From assembly GCA_016201645.1 (NCBI GenBank), contig JACQCL010000097.1:1-5103 (forward strand): a DNA stretch of 5,103 nucleotides, read 5' to 3'. The DNA comes from Candidatus Rokuibacteriota bacterium (GTDB lineage Bacteria; Methylomirabilota; Methylomirabilia; Rokubacteriales; CSP1-6). The position numbers were made by a program, and so were the translations under genes. Shown here one piece after another: positions 1-5,092 of this stretch (positions within the stretch are counted from its first letter, which is position 1; every line of letters begins with the position of its first letter). The notes beneath the pieces were generated by a model. That model ran no database searches. It was not told the DNA's origin and was given only the letters and a program-made list of their open reading frames with translations.

Positions 1-714
1 CAGCAGCGCGTAGCCCTGGGACGAGCCCTGGCCGTTGATCCCGATCTCCTCCTGCTGGATGAGCCGCTCTCGGCTCTGGACGCTCCGCTCCGCCGCCAGC
101 TCCGCGAGGAGCTGGGACGGATCATCCGGGAGTGGGGGAAGGCCACGGTCCTCGTGACCCACGACCTCGCCGAGGCCTACCAGCTGGCCGATCGGATCGT
201 GGTGTACGAGAGCGGGCAGGTCCTGCAGGCGGCGCCGAAGTCCGAGCTGCTCTGGCAGCCAACGTCTGAGCGTGTGGCGCGTCTCATCGGTGTGCGCAAC
301 CTGTTGAGGGGCACCGTGCTCAAGGCCACGCCGGAGATCATCCAGCTCCGGTGGCGCGGCCAGACGCTGGAAGCGGCCAACTCACCCTCGCGCCTGTTCC
401 TGCCGCCGCCGGGCACGTCCCTCCCCTTCTTCATTCGCCCGGAGTACGTGCGCCTCATCCGGAAGGACCGTCCCCGTCTCGATCCCGGCCATCACATGAA
501 CCTGATGGAGGGCGAGGTGGTGGGCGAGCTGGACCAGGGCACGACCTGGACGCTGTTTTTCAGGCTGAATGCCCCGGGGGAGTTGAGCCAGGATTCCTAC
601 GACCTGGAGATCGAGGTTCCGAAGCTCGTCTATGAAATCCTGGAGATGGCCCGTGACTGCCGGTGGCAGATCTCGATTCACCGGGGCGCCATCCAGGCGC
701 TGCCATCCGAATGA
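1..714 (+). CDS. ABC transporter ATP-binding protein, 5'-truncated, likely molybdate/tungstate type
   Basis: The reading frame is open from base 1 and ends at TGA 712-714, leaving 237 residues. The start lies outside the window; the in-frame GTG at 154 is internal, because conserved ATPase sequence precedes it. The first residues, QQRVALGRAL, directly follow where the LSGGQ signature should be. Then come Walker B LLLLDEP (residues 16-22), the D-loop SALD (24-27) and the switch histidine in VTHD (H54). The P-loop and Q-loop are therefore missing only through the window edge. Residues from about 97 on form a C-terminal region with two TOBE-like segments (VRNLLRGTV and NLMEGEVVGELDQGTTWTLFF), as in ATPases of the molybdate/sulfate/tungstate and polyamine importers. 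The protein would hydrolyse ATP at the cytoplasmic face of an importer. Its neighbour at 839 is a second ATPase of the same broad class, which favours an oxyanion substrate, but the substrate is inferred. No permease or binding protein is visible; they may lie upstream. Confidence 0.9.
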   Translation, partial: QQRVALGRALAVDPDLLLLDEPLSALDAPLRRQLREELGRIIREWGKATVLVTHDLAEAYQLADRIVVYESGQVLQAAPKSELLWQPTSERVARLIGVRNLLRGTVLKATPEIIQLRWRGQTLEAANSPSRLFLPPPGTSLPFFIRPEYVRLIRKDRPRLDPGHHMNLMEGEVVGELDQGTTWTLFFRLNAPGELSQDSYDLEIEVPKLVYEILEMARDCRWQISIHRGAIQALPSE

Positions 715-764
715 GCCGTCTGTCGAACGCGGGGTCCTGGCGGTATCCGTGCACGCCGGTTCGA

Positions 765-783
765 GCGCCGGCTTTGCCGGCGC
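765..783. repeat. Perfect inverted repeat / hairpin between the two ATPase genes
   Basis: An 8-bp perfect stem, GCGCCGGC and GCCGGCGC, closes over a TTT loop. It sits 51 bases after the stop of the first ATPase gene. No T-run follows, so it is not a classical intrinsic terminator. It could protect the upstream mRNA 3' end, act as a partial terminator, or be one unit of a dispersed palindrome family. Confidence 0.6.
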
Positions 784-805
784 AATCCGTCCGGGGGGGA
801 GGTGT

Positions 806-831
806 CGGAAGGGGGGCGAAGCCCCCCTCCG
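806..831. repeat. GC hairpin with GAA loop just upstream of the second ATPase start
   Basis: The core stem GGGGGGC (811-817) pairs with GCCCCCC (821-827) over a GAA loop. It extends through A810-T828 and, past a bulged A809, CGG/CCG to 806 and 831. The apex is GCGAAGC, a sequence known to form an exceptionally stable mini-hairpin as single-stranded DNA. It ends 7 bases before the ATG at 839, so in mRNA it would lie beside the ribosome-binding region. There is no T-tail. It could limit initiation or read-through, or be a REP-like element. A shorter GGGCGAAGCCC recurs at 3503-3513. Confidence 0.6.
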
Positions 832-838
832 AGAGAAA

Positions 839-1927
839 ATGAGCACGGTGGTCGAGCTCTCCCGAGTCCGGGTGGCCCACGAGGGCACCCTCACCCTCGA
901 TGTGCCGAAGCTCGAGGTCAACACCGGAGAGATCCTGGCGATCATCGGGCCCAACGGGTCGGGGAAATCCACCCTCCTTCGGGTCATCGGGCTCCTGGAG
1001 CCTCCCGCGGCGGGGGAGGTCCGCTTCAAGGGCGATCTCGTGGCGAGAGGCCGCCTCCTCGACGCGCGGCGCCAGATGGCGACGGTCTTCCAGGATCCGC
1101 TGCTCGTGGACGATACGGTCTTCGAGAATGTGGCGCTTGGCCTTCGCTTTCGTGGTGTTCCCTACGCCGAGATCGTTTCCCGCGCGCGGGCCTGGCTCGA
1201 CCGCTTTCAGATTGGGGGGCTGGCGGAGCGCCAGGCGCGGACGCTCTCGGGCGGCGAAGCCCAGCGCACGGCGTTGGCTCGCGCCCTCGTGCTGGCGCCT
1301 GACCTCCTTCTGTTGGATGAGCCGTTCTCGGCGTTGGACCAGCCGACGCGCGAGGCGCTCATCGAAGAGCTGGACAGGATCCTCCGGGAGGACCGGGTCA
1401 CGACCGTCTTCGTCACTCACGACCGCGCCGAGGCGCTGGCCCTCGGCGACCGGGTCGCGGTCATGATGCGGGGGCGGATTCTCCAGGTGGACGAGGCATC
1501 CCAGCTCTTCCGGGCGCCGGCGACGGAGGAGATCGCGCGGTTTGTGGGAGTGGAGACCATCCTGGATGGCCGGGTCCTCTCGGTCCAAGCGGGTGTGGCC
1601 ACGCTGGACGTGGAGGGGCAGAAGGTGGAGGTGGCCGCGGCGGTCGCTCCGGGTGAGCGGATCAGGCTCTGCCTCCGGCCAGAGGACGTGACGGTGATGT
1701 CCCCGGACGCTTCCATTCTGGCGTCGAGCGTCCGGAACCATGTCCGGGGCACCATCGCCCGGCTCGTCAGCGCGGGGCCGTACGTCCGAGCGGTCCTGGA
1801 TTGCGGCTTTCCGTTGGTGGCGCTCGTGACCCATCGGTCGGTGGAGGAGCTCGGCCTCCGCGAAGGGGCCCGCGTCATCGCGGCCTTCAAGGCCACGGCC
1901 CCCCATGTCATCCGCCACGGCCGGTAG
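839..1927 (+). CDS. Molybdate/tungstate-type ABC transporter ATP-binding protein (ModC/TupC/WtpC-like)
   Basis: This is a complete 362-residue ATPase. ATG 839 is chosen because homology begins there (VVELSRVRV); the frame is open further upstream to 632, but that part runs through the preceding gene and hairpins and has no ATPase character. The ribosome site is weak (GAGAG at 831-835). Motifs are all present: Walker A GPNGSGKST (37-45), Q-loop Q85 in VFQDPLL, signature LSGGE (136-140), Walker B LLLLDEP (156-162), D-loop SALD (164-167) and H-loop H194. Two TOBE-like segments follow (about 238-290 and 297-359); the second, with LDCGFPLVALVT and FKATAPHVI, resembles the oxyanion-sensing C-terminal domains of ModC/TupC proteins. 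It should energise import of molybdate or tungstate at the inner membrane. The choice between the two metals, or another anion, cannot be made from the sequence. The next gene starts 4 bases after its stop, which indicates cotranscription. Confidence 0.9.
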   Translation: MSTVVELSRVRVAHEGTLTLDVPKLEVNTGEILAIIGPNGSGKSTLLRVIGLLEPPAAGEVRFKGDLVARGRLLDARRQMATVFQDPLLVDDTVFENVALGLRFRGVPYAEIVSRARAWLDRFQIGGLAERQARTLSGGEAQRTALARALVLAPDLLLLDEPFSALDQPTREALIEELDRILREDRVTTVFVTHDRAEALALGDRVAVMMRGRILQVDEASQLFRAPATEEIARFVGVETILDGRVLSVQAGVATLDVEGQKVEVAAAVAPGERIRLCLRPEDVTVMSPDASILASSVRNHVRGTIARLVSAGPYVRAVLDCGFPLVALVTHRSVEELGLREGARVIAAFKATAPHVIRHGR

Positions 1928-1931
1928 GTGC

Positions 1932-2978
1932 ATGCTCCACCACCGCCGGAGCGCCGCCGCCGCGGTTCTGCTTATCCTGGCAATGGCGCCAGGGGCGCGG
2001 GGCGAGCCGCCCGTTGACATCGTCGCCAGGGGACTCGACGTGCCGTGGGCTCTGGCCTTCGCCCCCGACGGGGGCTTGTTGGTGACTGAGCGCCCGGGAC
2101 GGATCCGCCTCGTGAAAAATGGGCGGCTCGAGTCGGAGCCGATCGTCACGCTCCGTGTTGCCGCGGTGGGCGAGGGCGGTCTCATGGGGCTGGCGTTGGA
2201 CCCTGCGTTTGCTGAGACCGGTCATCTCTATACCTGCTACACGGCGGAGAATGGTGGCCGACTCGTCAACCGTCTCGTGAGGCTCACGCTCCGTGGCGAG
2301 AGAGCGGGCGACGAGCGCGTGCTGATCGACGATATGCCGGGCGCTCGGATCCACGATGGATGCCGCGTGAAGTTCGGCCCGGACGGCCGCCTGTACATCA
2401 CGATGGGAGATGCCGCCGAACCGGGGCTGGCTCAGCGCCTGGACTCCCTGGCGGGAAAGATCCTGCGCCTCAACCGCGACGGCACCGTGCCGGATGACAA
2501 TCCCTTTCCGGGCTCACCCGTGTTCTCGCTTGGTCATCGTAACCCTCAGGGGCTGGCTTGGCATCCGTCAGGGCGGCTCTACGCGGCCGAGCATGGTCCC
2601 TCGGGCCACGACGAGATCAACCACATTCTGGCCGGTCGAAACTACGGCTGGCCCGAGGTTCACGGACAGGGCGGTGACAGCCGCTACGTCGAGCCGCTCC
2701 TTGAATCAAAGCTAGACACCTGGGCGCCGTCAGGGATCGCGTTCCTTGGTGGCGACTTGTTCGTCGCCGGGCTCCGGGGCCAGCGCCTCCTCCGCGTGGC
2801 CCTGGCGCCCGACCTGCGCACGGTTGTCCGCGTTGTCACGTTTCTGAACCGCACGCATGGCCGGCTCCGCGACGTCGTGGTCGGCCCGGACGGGGCCCTG
2901 TACGTGACGACGAGTAACCGCGACGGTCGTGGATGGCCGAGGCCCAATGATGATCGGATTCTCAGGGTGCGGCCGTAG
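1932..2978 (+). CDS. Secreted PQQ-dependent aldose sugar dehydrogenase-like protein (YliI/soluble glucose dehydrogenase family)
   Basis: A 348-residue six-bladed beta-propeller enzyme of the glucose/sorbosone dehydrogenase family. Members oxidise aldoses with pyrroloquinoline quinone and Ca2+ in the periplasm. ATG 1932 is preferred over ATG 1905, which would overlap the upstream gene by 23 bases, because it gives a clean signal peptide: basic MLHHRR, hydrophobic AAAAVLLILAMAP, then a likely cut near GARG-EPP (about residue 24). Family motifs in order are LDVPWALAFAPDG (35-47), GEGGLMGLALDP (80-91), IHDGCRVKFGPDGRLYITMGD (140-160), GHRNPQGL (201-208), EHGPSGHDEIN (220-230), NYGWP (237-241) and APSGIAF (265-271). 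H141 corresponds to the catalytic base and R203 to the PQQ-contacting arginine of soluble glucose dehydrogenase. The HDGCR segment departs from the commoner H-x-G-G-R. Substrate is unknown. No pqq synthesis gene is visible, and its place behind an ATPase gene gives no clear metabolic link. Confidence 0.9.
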   Translation: MLHHRRSAAAAVLLILAMAPGARGEPPVDIVARGLDVPWALAFAPDGGLLVTERPGRIRLVKNGRLESEPIVTLRVAAVGEGGLMGLALDPAFAETGHLYTCYTAENGGRLVNRLVRLTLRGERAGDERVLIDDMPGARIHDGCRVKFGPDGRLYITMGDAAEPGLAQRLDSLAGKILRLNRDGTVPDDNPFPGSPVFSLGHRNPQGLAWHPSGRLYAAEHGPSGHDEINHILAGRNYGWPEVHGQGGDSRYVEPLLESKLDTWAPSGIAFLGGDLFVAGLRGQRLLRVALAPDLRTVVRVVTFLNRTHGRLRDVVVGPDGALYVTTSNRDGRGWPRPNDDRILRVRP

Positions 2979-2985
2979 ACCAGGG

Positions 2986-3014
2986 TCGACGGCGGAAGAG
3001 GGCTTCCAAGTCGA
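2986..3014. repeat. Interrupted inverted repeat between the PQQ enzyme gene and the next promoter
   Basis: TCGAC (2986-2990) pairs with GTCGA (3010-3014), and inside it GGAAG (2994-2998) pairs with CTTCC (3003-3007) over an AGGG loop, with a 3x2 internal loop between stems. It starts 7 bases after the stop at 2978 and abuts the -35 box at 3015. It could be a weak terminator for the upstream unit (no T-run) or an operator next to the promoter. Pairing is moderate, so chance is possible. Confidence 0.3.
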
Positions 3015-3044
3015 TTGACAGCGGGTGAGCCCTTCTGCTATAAA
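3015..3044 (+). promoter_or_regulatory. Sigma-70-type promoter upstream of the YdcH-like gene
   Basis: The -35 box TTGACA (3015-3020) matches the consensus exactly, and the -10 box TATAAA (3039-3044) matches five of six positions. The spacer is 18 bp (3021-3038). In a GC-rich background such a pair is unlikely by chance, and it lies in the only long intergenic gap. Transcription would begin at about 3050-3053, giving a leader of about 130 nt before the ATG at 3183, or a short RNA ending near 3153. Confidence 0.75.
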
Positions 3045-3050
3045 GGGGCC

Positions 3051-3153
3051 AGCCTGAAGTGGCCGAACTGACAACGGGGAGGCCCGGGTGCCGAAGTCGG
3101 CAGGAACCGTCACGGAAAGCCAGCGACCGAATGGACGCTGGCTTGTGTTGTTT
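3051..3153 (+). ncRNA. Candidate structured leader or small RNA of about 100 nt
   Basis: This stretch is bounded by a near-consensus promoter and a terminator-like hairpin and encodes no convincing protein. A frame opening at 3059 runs 91 codons but overlaps the YdcH-like gene out of frame and has no recognisable content. Local pairing includes GGCCA (3047-3051) with TGGCC (3060-3064) and TGCCG (3089-3093) with CGGCA (3098-3102) over an AAGT loop (A3094 and T3097 face each other). I compared it by eye with the SRP RNA helix-8 core and with molybdenum-cofactor, glycine, cobalamin, fluoride and c-di-GMP riboswitches and found none of their hallmark sequences. It could be an attenuator for the ydcH-moaC-acuC unit, a stand-alone small RNA, or an unstructured leader. 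Confidence 0.4.
3117..3153 (+). terminator. Intrinsic terminator-like hairpin inside the leader of the YdcH-like gene
   Basis: AAGCCAGCG (3117-3125) and CGCTGGCTT (3136-3144) form a perfect 9-bp stem over a 10-nt loop, followed by GTGTTGTTT (3145-3153), a T-rich though interrupted tail. Its position, after a strong promoter and 30 bases before the ATG at 3183, is where attenuators lie. The same GCCAGC sequence occurs at 3048-3053, so the 3' arm could in principle pair there instead, but only if transcription starts at or before 3048. Confidence 0.55.
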
Positions 3154-3170
3154 CATGAGCCCTACATCCC

Positions 3171-3178
3171 AAGGAGGG
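3171..3178 (+). promoter_or_regulatory. Strong Shine-Dalgarno for the YdcH-like gene
   Basis: AAGGAGGG contains a full anti-16S match (AAGGAGG), with about 5 bases to the ATG at 3183. It is the strongest ribosome-binding site in the window and fixes the start of the small gene. It suggests high translation whenever transcription passes the upstream hairpin. Confidence 0.85.
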
Positions 3179-3182
3179 TTGC

Positions 3183-3425
3183 ATGTCCGATCGGGAAGCC
3201 CTCATCGAGCGACTGCTGACCGAGAACGGGGAGTTCAGGAAGCTCCGGGAAGAGCACCAGGGATACGAGAGGGAGCTGGATCAGCTGAAGGCCCGCCCCT
3301 TCCTGTCTGCGGATCAGGAGTGGCGGGTGAGTGAGGTGAAGAAGCTCAAGCTGATGGCCAAGGATCGCATGGAGGCCATCATCCGGCAGGCCACCCCGAC
3401 CCACTCGACCAAGACGCCGGCCTGA
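3183..3425 (+). CDS. YdcH-like small protein, DUF465 family
   Basis: An 80-residue, highly charged, probably helical protein. The start is fixed by the AAGGAGG site. The pattern of a leucine-rich N-terminus (IERLLTENGEFRKL), then REEHQGYERELDQLKA, a short turn with RPFLSADQEW, and a second helix VKKLKLMAKDRMEAII matches the DUF465/YdcH family: two helices forming an antiparallel coiled-coil hairpin, joined by a conserved [KR]P-x-L-[ST] turn and ending in K-K-x-K-L-x-x-K-D. Length fits the family (about 70-80 residues). The molecular function of this family is not established. There is no signal peptide or membrane segment, so it is probably cytoplasmic. It is the first gene after its own promoter, and moaC begins 21 bases after its stop in the same frame, so the two are likely cotranscribed. 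Confidence 0.85.
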   Translation: MSDREALIERLLTENGEFRKLREEHQGYERELDQLKARPFLSADQEWRVSEVKKLKLMAKDRMEAIIRQATPTHSTKTPA

Positions 3426-3446
3426 TTCCGCCCCCGGGCGCCTGAG

Positions 3447-3956
3447 ATGCCTCCAAGACGGGGGGAGTCCCCGTTCGAGGGACTCTCCCACCTTACCCCT
3501 CGGGGCGAAGCCCGCATGGTGGACGTCACCGCCAAGGCGGAGACTCACCGCGAGGCCGTCGCCCGCGTCGTGCTCAAGATGAAGCGCTCGACGCTCGCCC
3601 TCATCAAGGCGGGCCAGGTGGCCAAGGGAGACGTCCTCGGCGTGGCCCGCACCGCCGGCATTCTCGCCGCCAAGCGGACTCCAGACCTCATCCCGCTCTG
3701 CCATCCGCTCAGGCTCACGGGCGTGGACGTGACCTTCCAGCTCAATGAGCGTGGCTCTACGCTCAAGATCGAGGCCCGCGTCAAGACCGTGGACAAGACC
3801 GGGGTCGAGATGGAGGCGCTGACGGCAGCGGCGGCGGCGGGGCTGACCGTGTACGACATGGTGAAGGCGGTGGACAAGGGGATCGTCCTCACCAATCTCT
3901 GCCTCGTGGAGAAGTCGGGGGGCAAGAGCGGCACGTGGCGGCGGAGGCGCCGGTGA
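3447..3956 (+). CDS. moaC: Cyclic pyranopterin monophosphate synthase MoaC
   Basis: A 169-residue enzyme of the first stage of molybdenum-cofactor synthesis. It converts the 3',8-cyclo-GTP product of MoaA into cyclic pyranopterin monophosphate in the cytoplasm, usually as a hexamer. Family motifs are LSHL..RGEARMVDVTAK (13-30), KGDVLGVARTAGILAAKRT (60-78), LIPLCHPL (81-88), KTGVEMEALTAA (117-128), YDMVKAVDKG (136-145) and EKSGGKSG (155-162). By alignment to E. coli MoaC, K60, K76, H86, D137, K140 and K156 match conserved active-site residues K51, K67, H77, D128, K131 and K147. ATG 3447 is the first start after the preceding in-frame stop and is needed to include LSHL; ATG 3516 would remove that conserved part. 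It lacks a good Shine-Dalgarno, so reinitiation after the YdcH-like gene is likely. The C-terminus ends in five arginines whose codons also hold the next gene's ribosome site. No moaA is seen. Confidence 0.95.
   Translation: MPPRRGESPFEGLSHLTPRGEARMVDVTAKAETHREAVARVVLKMKRSTLALIKAGQVAKGDVLGVARTAGILAAKRTPDLIPLCHPLRLTGVDVTFQLNERGSTLKIEARVKTVDKTGVEMEALTAAAAAGLTVYDMVKAVDKGIVLTNLCLVEKSGGKSGTWRRRRR
3461..3489. repeat. Long hairpin within the first codons of moaC
   Basis: GGGGGAGTCCC (3461-3471) pairs with GGGACTCTCCC (3479-3489) over a 7-nt loop, giving 11 pairs with a single G-T (G-U in RNA) wobble. It starts 12 bases after the moaC ATG and would hinder initiation there or act as a weak stop for transcripts of the preceding gene; no T-run follows. 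It encodes the variable N-terminal extension of MoaC (about residues 5-15). Confidence 0.55.
3943..3947 (+). promoter_or_regulatory. Ribosome-binding site of the AcuC-type gene, inside moaC
   Basis: GGAGG with 5 bases to GTG 3953. It decides the start of the deacetylase gene, ruling against the GTG at 3935, which has no comparable site. It lies within the terminal arginine codons of moaC. Confidence 0.75.
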
Positions 3957-5083
3957 AGACCGCGCTCATCTATTCCGATCAGTACGAGCGCTTCGACTAC
4001 GGGCCGGAACACCCGCTCAGGATGGAGCGGCTCGGGCTCACCTGGCGGCTCATGGAGGCCTACGGCCTCACGGCACTCCCCCCCGCCAAGCTCCTGGCTC
4101 CCGAGCCCGCCGACGAAGAGGCCATCGCCCGTTTTCATGCGCGTCAGTACCTCGAGGTCCTCAAGGCGGTCTCGAGGGGGCTCCATGTATCGGCGGTTCA
4201 TCGCTACGGCCTCGGTCCGGGCGACAACCCGATCTTCCCCGGGCTCTGGGACGTTGCCTGCCTCATCGGGGGAGGCTCGCTCCTGGCGGCCACGGTGGTC
4301 GCCGACGGCGAGGTGGAGCGCGCGTTTCACTTCGCCGGCGGGCTCCACCACGCGATGGCCGATCGAGCCTCCGGGTTCTGCTACGTCAACGACGCGGTGC
4401 TGGCCATTCTGCACCTGCGCGAGCGCGGCCTTCGGGTCTGCTATGTGGATATTGACGCGCATCACGGCGACGGCGTCCAATTCGCCTTCTACCGGGATCC
4501 CAACGTCCTGACGATCTCCACCCATGAGCGGGGCGACCGCCTCTTTCCCGGGACGGGCTTTGTGGAGGAGCACGGCGAGGGAGCCGGCCACGGCTACTCG
4601 GTCAACCTGCCACTCGAGCCTTATACCGACGACGAGGTGTACGCCCAGGCGTTTGACGCGGTCATCCCCCCGCTCATCGCAGCCTTCAAGCCTGACGTGG
4701 TGGTGGCCCAACTCGGCATTGACTCCCACGCGACCGACCCGCTCACCCATCTGGCCTTCAGCGTCCAGGGCTTCACCCGAGCGGTGGCGCGGATCGTGGA
4801 GCTCTCGCCGAGGCTCGTGGCCCTGGGCGGTGGCGGGTATGACCTCACCAACGTGGCTCGCGCGTGGACCGCGGCCTGGGCGGTCATGAACGGGGTGGAG
4901 CTCCAGCCGGAGCTTCCGGCCTCGTTCGCGGGGGACCTCAAGCGCTTCGGCTTCCGCTCTCCCTCGCTCTGGGATCCCCCCGTCGAGCTGCCGGCCGAGA
5001 TCCGTCGCCGGGCCCGGGAATACGCCGCGCGTCAGGTGGAGGCGATCCGGCAAAGCATCTTCCCGATCCACGGGCTCGCGTAG
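3953..5083 (+). CDS. acuC: AcuC-type deacetylase, class I histone deacetylase fold
   Basis: A 376-residue zinc-dependent deacetylase, close to the 387 residues of Bacillus AcuC. GTG 3953 is chosen for its GGAGG site and because it starts directly at KTALIYSDQYERFDYG; GTG 3935 would add six residues. The start overlaps the moaC stop as GTGA, so translation is probably coupled. Active-site motifs are complete: GGLHHAM with the paired histidines H132/H133, GFCYVND (141-147), DIDAHHGDG with zinc ligands D168 and H170, GIDSHATDPL with third ligand D257, and GGGGY with the catalytic tyrosine Y296. Bacterial AcuC deacetylates acetylated acetyl-CoA synthetase, but no acsA, acuA or acuB is visible, so the physiological substrate here is unknown. 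Homologues in this superfamily also act on polyamines or other acetylated metabolites. The LFPGTG and complete metal site argue for an active enzyme. It is cytoplasmic, with no signal peptide. Confidence 0.92.
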   Translation: MKTALIYSDQYERFDYGPEHPLRMERLGLTWRLMEAYGLTALPPAKLLAPEPADEEAIARFHARQYLEVLKAVSRGLHVSAVHRYGLGPGDNPIFPGLWDVACLIGGGSLLAATVVADGEVERAFHFAGGLHHAMADRASGFCYVNDAVLAILHLRERGLRVCYVDIDAHHGDGVQFAFYRDPNVLTISTHERGDRLFPGTGFVEEHGEGAGHGYSVNLPLEPYTDDEVYAQAFDAVIPPLIAAFKPDVVVAQLGIDSHATDPLTHLAFSVQGFTRAVARIVELSPRLVALGGGGYDLTNVARAWTAAWAVMNGVELQPELPASFAGDLKRFGFRSPSLWDPPVELPAEIRRRAREYAARQVEAIRQSIFPIHGLA

Positions 5084-5092
5084 GGGTTCGCC

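Noticed and set aside
632..838. Upstream extension of the second ATPase to 632
   Set aside because: The frame is open, but this stretch overlaps the preceding gene and the hairpin gap, and its translation is not ATPase-like. ATG 839 begins exactly where homology begins.
1905..1931. Earlier ATG 1905 for the PQQ enzyme
   Set aside because: It would put nine extra residues before the signal peptide and overlap the upstream gene. ATG 1932 gives a normal n-region.
560..2185. A 541-codon open frame on the minus strand
   Set aside because: It lies opposite the second ATPase and the start of the PQQ enzyme, both with complete family motifs. Its translation is rich in Arg/Pro/Ala with no recognisable domain, typical of antisense frames in GC-rich DNA.
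3051..3153. Leader as SRP RNA or a known riboswitch class
   Set aside because: The GGAAGGAAGC-type SRP core and the hallmark sequences of cobalamin, glycine, fluoride, c-di-GMP and molybdenum-cofactor riboswitches were not found by eye. A covariance search would be decisive.
3059..3334. A 91-codon + strand frame across the leader and the YdcH-like gene
   Set aside because: It overlaps the well-supported YdcH-like gene in another frame, has no ribosome site and no recognisable protein features.
3545..5071. A 508-codon open frame on the minus strand
   Set aside because: It lies opposite moaC and the AcuC-type gene, which have intact catalytic motifs. The antisense translation shows no family features and low-complexity composition.
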